From a virus: a stretch of DNA of 22,492 nt. Positions within the stretch are counted from its first letter, which is position 1. Every line of letters begins with the position of its first letter. Made by a program: the position numbers and the translations under genes. Positions 20,189 to 22,492 of the stretch are shown one piece after another. Below the pieces are notes generated by a model. The model was not told the origin of the DNA. It made no database searches and saw nothing but the letters and a program-made list of their open reading frames with translations. The stretch covers positions 1-22,492 of IMG/VR virus record IMGVR_UViG_3300018080_000625, one strand, 5' to 3'.

Positions 20189-21085
20189 TCATTCATCAGA
20201 AAGACCCAACAATTCTACAACTCGATCGATACACTTGTCCATCGAATAACGATTTTCAATCCACTCCCTGCACCACGCGGGCTCTCTGGGTGTCCACAAA
20301 ATGTCATTCAACTCCTCAAAAGTATTCCATATACACTCTTTGGGCCACAAAAGCTCAGCCCCTGGCCACCCATGCACGACAGGAGTCAGGCCCATGGCCA
20401 TCCCCTCCGCTATCGACATGCCAAAGCTTTCCGTGACACTCGTGGACAGGATAAACTGCTTCCCTTTGAGAAACTCTTGCGTCTCCACCCATCCGTGAAA
20501 CGTCACGTTGTCAAGCTTCAACGCTTCGAAATACAGCCGCACCTGCTCATCCTGATGAGTGCCAGCCACATGGAACTTTTTCAGGGGCAGCGATGCCATC
20601 ACCGTTCTGAGAAGCGTCGGCCCTTTTTTCTTGTTCAAATATCCAGCATACGCTACCTGATTGAGATCGAAATCAGTACCCAGTGTGAATTTCTCTAGAT
20701 CGATGCCGTTGTTCACGACATGAACATTCACCCCACTTATCTTGCTCTCCACGATTTCTTTGAACTTTGGCGAAACAACAATAAGGTCCGAGACTTCATC
20801 CCAGTGGATTTTTTCCATGAACCAGCTCTGAGCCTCGTAGCCATGCAGCCGAATAACAATTTTTGGTTTTTGTGGTAGCTCCTTCACTCTCTGTGTCAGC
20901 GTGACTGCATTTTCATTGCAGAAATCAACGAAGACAACATCTGGGCCTACATTTTTGAAGATCTGCCACATCTGCTCAGTGAACAGGTTGCCCATTTTGA
21001 AAACTTCATGCTCGCTCTCAAGCCGACTCTTGAGATGCGGAACAAGCGTGAAGCTTTCGTAATTGTCCAGTATCAACAGTTTCAT
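20189..21085 (-). CDS. Glycosyltransferase, GT4 / GT-B type (298 aa)
   Basis: A predicted nucleotide-sugar glycosyltransferase of GT-B fold. Evidence: a Rossmann-like N-terminus (MKLLILDNYESF), a central linker with VVNNGIDLEKF (~124-133), AYAGYLNKKKGP (~145-156) opening the C-terminal domain, and the GT4 E-x7-E signature in ESFGMSIAEGMAMGLTPVV (Glu219, Glu227) that contacts the donor. At 298 residues it is short for the family but both domains seem present. The start is the second of two adjacent ATGs and overlaps the methyltransferase TGA (ATGA), with GGGTGG upstream. Clustering with a methyltransferase, a sulfotransferase and a TPR protein suggests building or modifying one glycan; acceptor unknown. 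Confidence 0.85.
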   Translation of the reverse strand: MKLLILDNYESFTLVPHLKSRLESEHEVFKMGNLFTEQMWQIFKNVGPDVVFVDFCNENAVTLTQRVKELPQKPKIVIRLHGYEAQSWFMEKIHWDEVSDLIVVSPKFKEIVESKISGVNVHVVNNGIDLEKFTLGTDFDLNQVAYAGYLNKKKGPTLLRTVMASLPLKKFHVAGTHQDEQVRLYFEALKLDNVTFHGWVETQEFLKGKQFILSTSVTESFGMSIAEGMAMGLTPVVHGWPGAELLWPKECIWNTFEELNDILWTPREPAWCREWIENRYSMDKCIDRVVELLGLSDE

Positions 21086-21579
21086 CATTTCCACCCTAAA
21101 ATATGGTTGCGTCCAACTTGGTCAACAATTAACTGGCTATTAACAAAATCGTCCGTTGACCATTTTGAAATATGTGTCTCATGTTCATTACCGAAACATG
21201 CACCCTGGGGCGACCAATACCCAGGAGTCGACACAAGATAGCTCTTTGCAACATCCAACAACTTTAAACCATCGTCTCTGCTCAAATGCTCGATAACATC
21301 TATCGCAAGAACAAGATCATAATTCCCAACTATGTGCATAATCTCTGTCACGTCCCTGTAAAAAACCTGGCGATAGACACCGTGAACAGGAGACTTGTAC
21401 TTTTCGAATGCCTCAACACCATCAATCACCGGCTCTATATTCTTCCAGTACTTGAGGTACTCGCCACACAAAACACCCCACTTGCCGTGGCCAGCTCCAA
21501 CGTCCAAAATGGTTTTAGGGCTCATCTCAATCAACTTGTACAACACAGCAGGGATCACATCCGGCCTACAACTCGGCAT
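21085..21579 (-). CDS. Class I SAM-dependent methyltransferase (164 aa)
   Basis: The protein carries the SAM-binding motif I ILDVGAGHGKWG (~24-35) and a post-motif region YDLVLAIDVIEHLSRDDG, typical of Methyltransf_11/23-like small-molecule or sugar methyltransferases. The end (TPGYWSPQGACFGNEHETH) resembles a catalytic/substrate loop of sugar O-methyltransferases. The chosen start is the second of two ATGs after GGAGG; the upstream ATG overlaps the sulfotransferase stop. The next gene, the glycosyltransferase, starts in an ATGA overlap, so these are coupled. The target (glycan, sulfated sugar or nucleotide) cannot be read from sequence. Confidence 0.82.
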   Translation of the reverse strand: MPSCRPDVIPAVLYKLIEMSPKTILDVGAGHGKWGVLCGEYLKYWKNIEPVIDGVEAFEKYKSPVHGVYRQVFYRDVTEIMHIVGNYDLVLAIDVIEHLSRDDGLKLLDVAKSYLVSTPGYWSPQGACFGNEHETHISKWSTDDFVNSQLIVDQVGRNHILGWK

Positions 21580-21581
21580 CA

Positions 21582-22208
21582 TCAACCTCCATCAACTGAA
21601 TACCCAAGAAACTCGTCGGGGAAATTCTTCTCAATCATTCTGAGGATCGTCTTAGTGGGACGCTTCGATTTCACGGGAGACTCAGACGAATACCAACCAA
21701 CGCGACCAACCACCCTCTGGTACGTGTCCACCCTCGCAGTTAGATCAAACCACTCAGCAATTTGATCAAGAACTTCATCATGCTTATCGCCAACAAGATC
21801 CTCGTATCGTACCCAGCGACAATTATCCGTGTACCCCCTTACATGTTTCAACCAAAAAGCAACGCGGCCCTTTCCGAAGTGAACCTCAAGATCGTCCTTG
21901 CACAACGGATCCAAGAACCTCCAAAATGACACCAGCGTATCCACAGGATTTCTGATGATATATAAAACTCTTTTCGGATCCTTGAACCACGGAGGATTGA
22001 AGAAATTATGGCTGCGCCACAACCCTCCCCACGGTATGTCCACACGATCTCCCGTAGTCCACATTTTCGAACCCATCACAAACTTCTTACCAGAATGCAC
22101 AACTGCGCGGACAGTCAAGTCTGGCAACTCAAAGTTCTTCCAGATCGACGCAGCCAACAGATGTGTTCCGCTTCTCTTATGCGAACAAATATCAATCGGG
22201 CCGTCCAT
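21582..22208 (-). CDS. Sulfotransferase-like protein (208 aa)
   Basis: Predicted PAPS-dependent sulfotransferase. The N-terminus has a 5'-phosphosulfate-binding-like loop, SHKRSGTHLL (compare YPKSGTTWL), and residues ~79-95 have the 3'-phosphate-binding-like motif RVLYIIRNPVDTLVSFW (compare RdPrd...S). VRYEDLVGD at ~134-142 and a C-terminal EKNFPDEFLGYS segment also fit Sulfotransfer_1-type proteins. AAGGAG precedes the ATG; the gene overlaps the TPR gene by 17 bases. A 208-residue length is short but workable. A viral sulfotransferase is uncommon and probably acts on a glycan or lipid with the neighbouring enzymes. Confidence 0.75.
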   Translation of the reverse strand: MDGPIDICSHKRSGTHLLAASIWKNFELPDLTVRAVVHSGKKFVMGSKMWTTGDRVDIPWGGLWRSHNFFNPPWFKDPKRVLYIIRNPVDTLVSFWRFLDPLCKDDLEVHFGKGRVAFWLKHVRGYTDNCRWVRYEDLVGDKHDEVLDQIAEWFDLTARVDTYQRVVGRVGWYSSESPVKSKRPTKTILRMIEKNFPDEFLGYSVDGG

Positions 22209-22492
22209 TTAGATGCTCCTTCCAGATGCGAACATTCTTTGCGATTCGCTCATTTTCCTCTGCACTCAAAGCCTTCTCAGCCTGTTCGACAGCCTTGTCA
22301 TATTGCCCGATATGGTCGTAAATCATCGACGCCAAGTCATACCTGTCAACCATGTATGTGCGAGGATTCACGAACAGCTTACAATGTGGAAGTTCAAGCT
22401 GCAAACACTTATCAATCCACACCTCGGCCTCTCTGAATCTCTCCTGCTTGTATGCAAGATTGGCCAAACAATAATATGCCTCGGCCATCACA
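22192..22492 (-). CDS. C-terminal part of a TPR protein, possibly a GT2-TPR glycosyltransferase (partial)
   Basis: The frame is open to the window end, so the N-terminus is missing. About 99 residues are seen, with two TPR-like helix pairs: AEAYYCLANLAYKQERFREA and ASMIYDHIGQYDKAVEQAEK. Between them is VNPRTYMVDRYDL, a linker seen in the C-terminal TPR tails of some GT2 glycosyltransferases. It ends NGRPD and overlaps the sulfotransferase start. The glycosyltransferase identity is inferred only from the TPR style and the neighbouring enzymes. Confidence 0.7.
   Translation of the reverse strand, partial: VMAEAYYCLANLAYKQERFREAEVWIDKCLQLELPHCKLFVNPRTYMVDRYDLASMIYDHIGQYDKAVEQAEKALSAEENERIAKNVRIWKEHLNGRPD

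Noticed and set aside
1-22492. tRNA genes, CRISPR arrays, integrase, transposase or attachment sites
   Set aside because: No cloverleaf, spaced direct repeats, recombinase motifs or terminal inverted repeats were seen on either strand.

Overview
The window is a stretch of a contractile-tailed bacteriophage (myovirus) genome, most likely a large one. All 41 genes I can support read on the minus strand, are packed almost end to end with frequent ATGA start/stop overlaps, and mostly have clear Shine-Dalgarno sites. The diagnostic genes are a tail sheath protein (12916-16056), two T4 gp19-like tail tube paralogues (11021-12111) and an endolysin (6790-7827). No tRNA, rRNA, CRISPR array, integrase or insertion sequence was seen. 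The host cannot be named from this sequence.

Layout in the direction of transcription (high to low coordinates): (1) 22492-20189, a glycan-type enzyme cassette: C-terminal part of a TPR protein, a sulfotransferase-like protein, a class I SAM methyltransferase and a GT4-type glycosyltransferase. (2) 20166-16637, small virion or neck genes: a coiled-coil/membrane protein, two Ig-like or beta-rich proteins, two mini-genes of 48 and 54 codons, a candidate neck protein, an Asp/Gly-rich acidic protein and a candidate tail-terminator protein. (3) 16617-11021, the tail module: a protein with a polylysine C-terminus, a 1046-residue sheath protein with a repeat-bearing insertion, a beta-rich tail protein, and two tube proteins. 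(4) 10947-14, a run of small genes interrupted by the lysis genes (holin-like and amidase), a beta-rich protein, a lysine-rich protein and a staphylococcal-nuclease-like enzyme.

The most striking feature is in region 4. About 17 otherwise unrelated small proteins begin with the same kind of short amphipathic segment, roughly M-[RK]-x-[LI]-[IL]-[ED]-x-[LM], often followed by a cleavage-like site ending in E or D before a small residue (for example GKFIAE/S, QDFIAD/A, FVLLE/S, LGNAIE/G). This closely resembles the capsid-targeting sequence of T4 internal head proteins, which the prohead protease gp21 removes. I infer that the region encodes a large set of modular, head-packaged, probably ejected proteins: one shared address tag on many different cargos. 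One cargo has an ADP-ribosyltransferase-like C-terminus (compare T4 Alt). Another, a DUF3175-like protein, is separated from its own tag-like mini-ORF by a single in-frame amber codon.

Start sites were chosen from Shine-Dalgarno spacing and from the conserved tag, so several differ from the longest possible ORF. Functions other than sheath, tube, amidase, nuclease, glycosyltransferase, methyltransferase and sulfotransferase are tentative.
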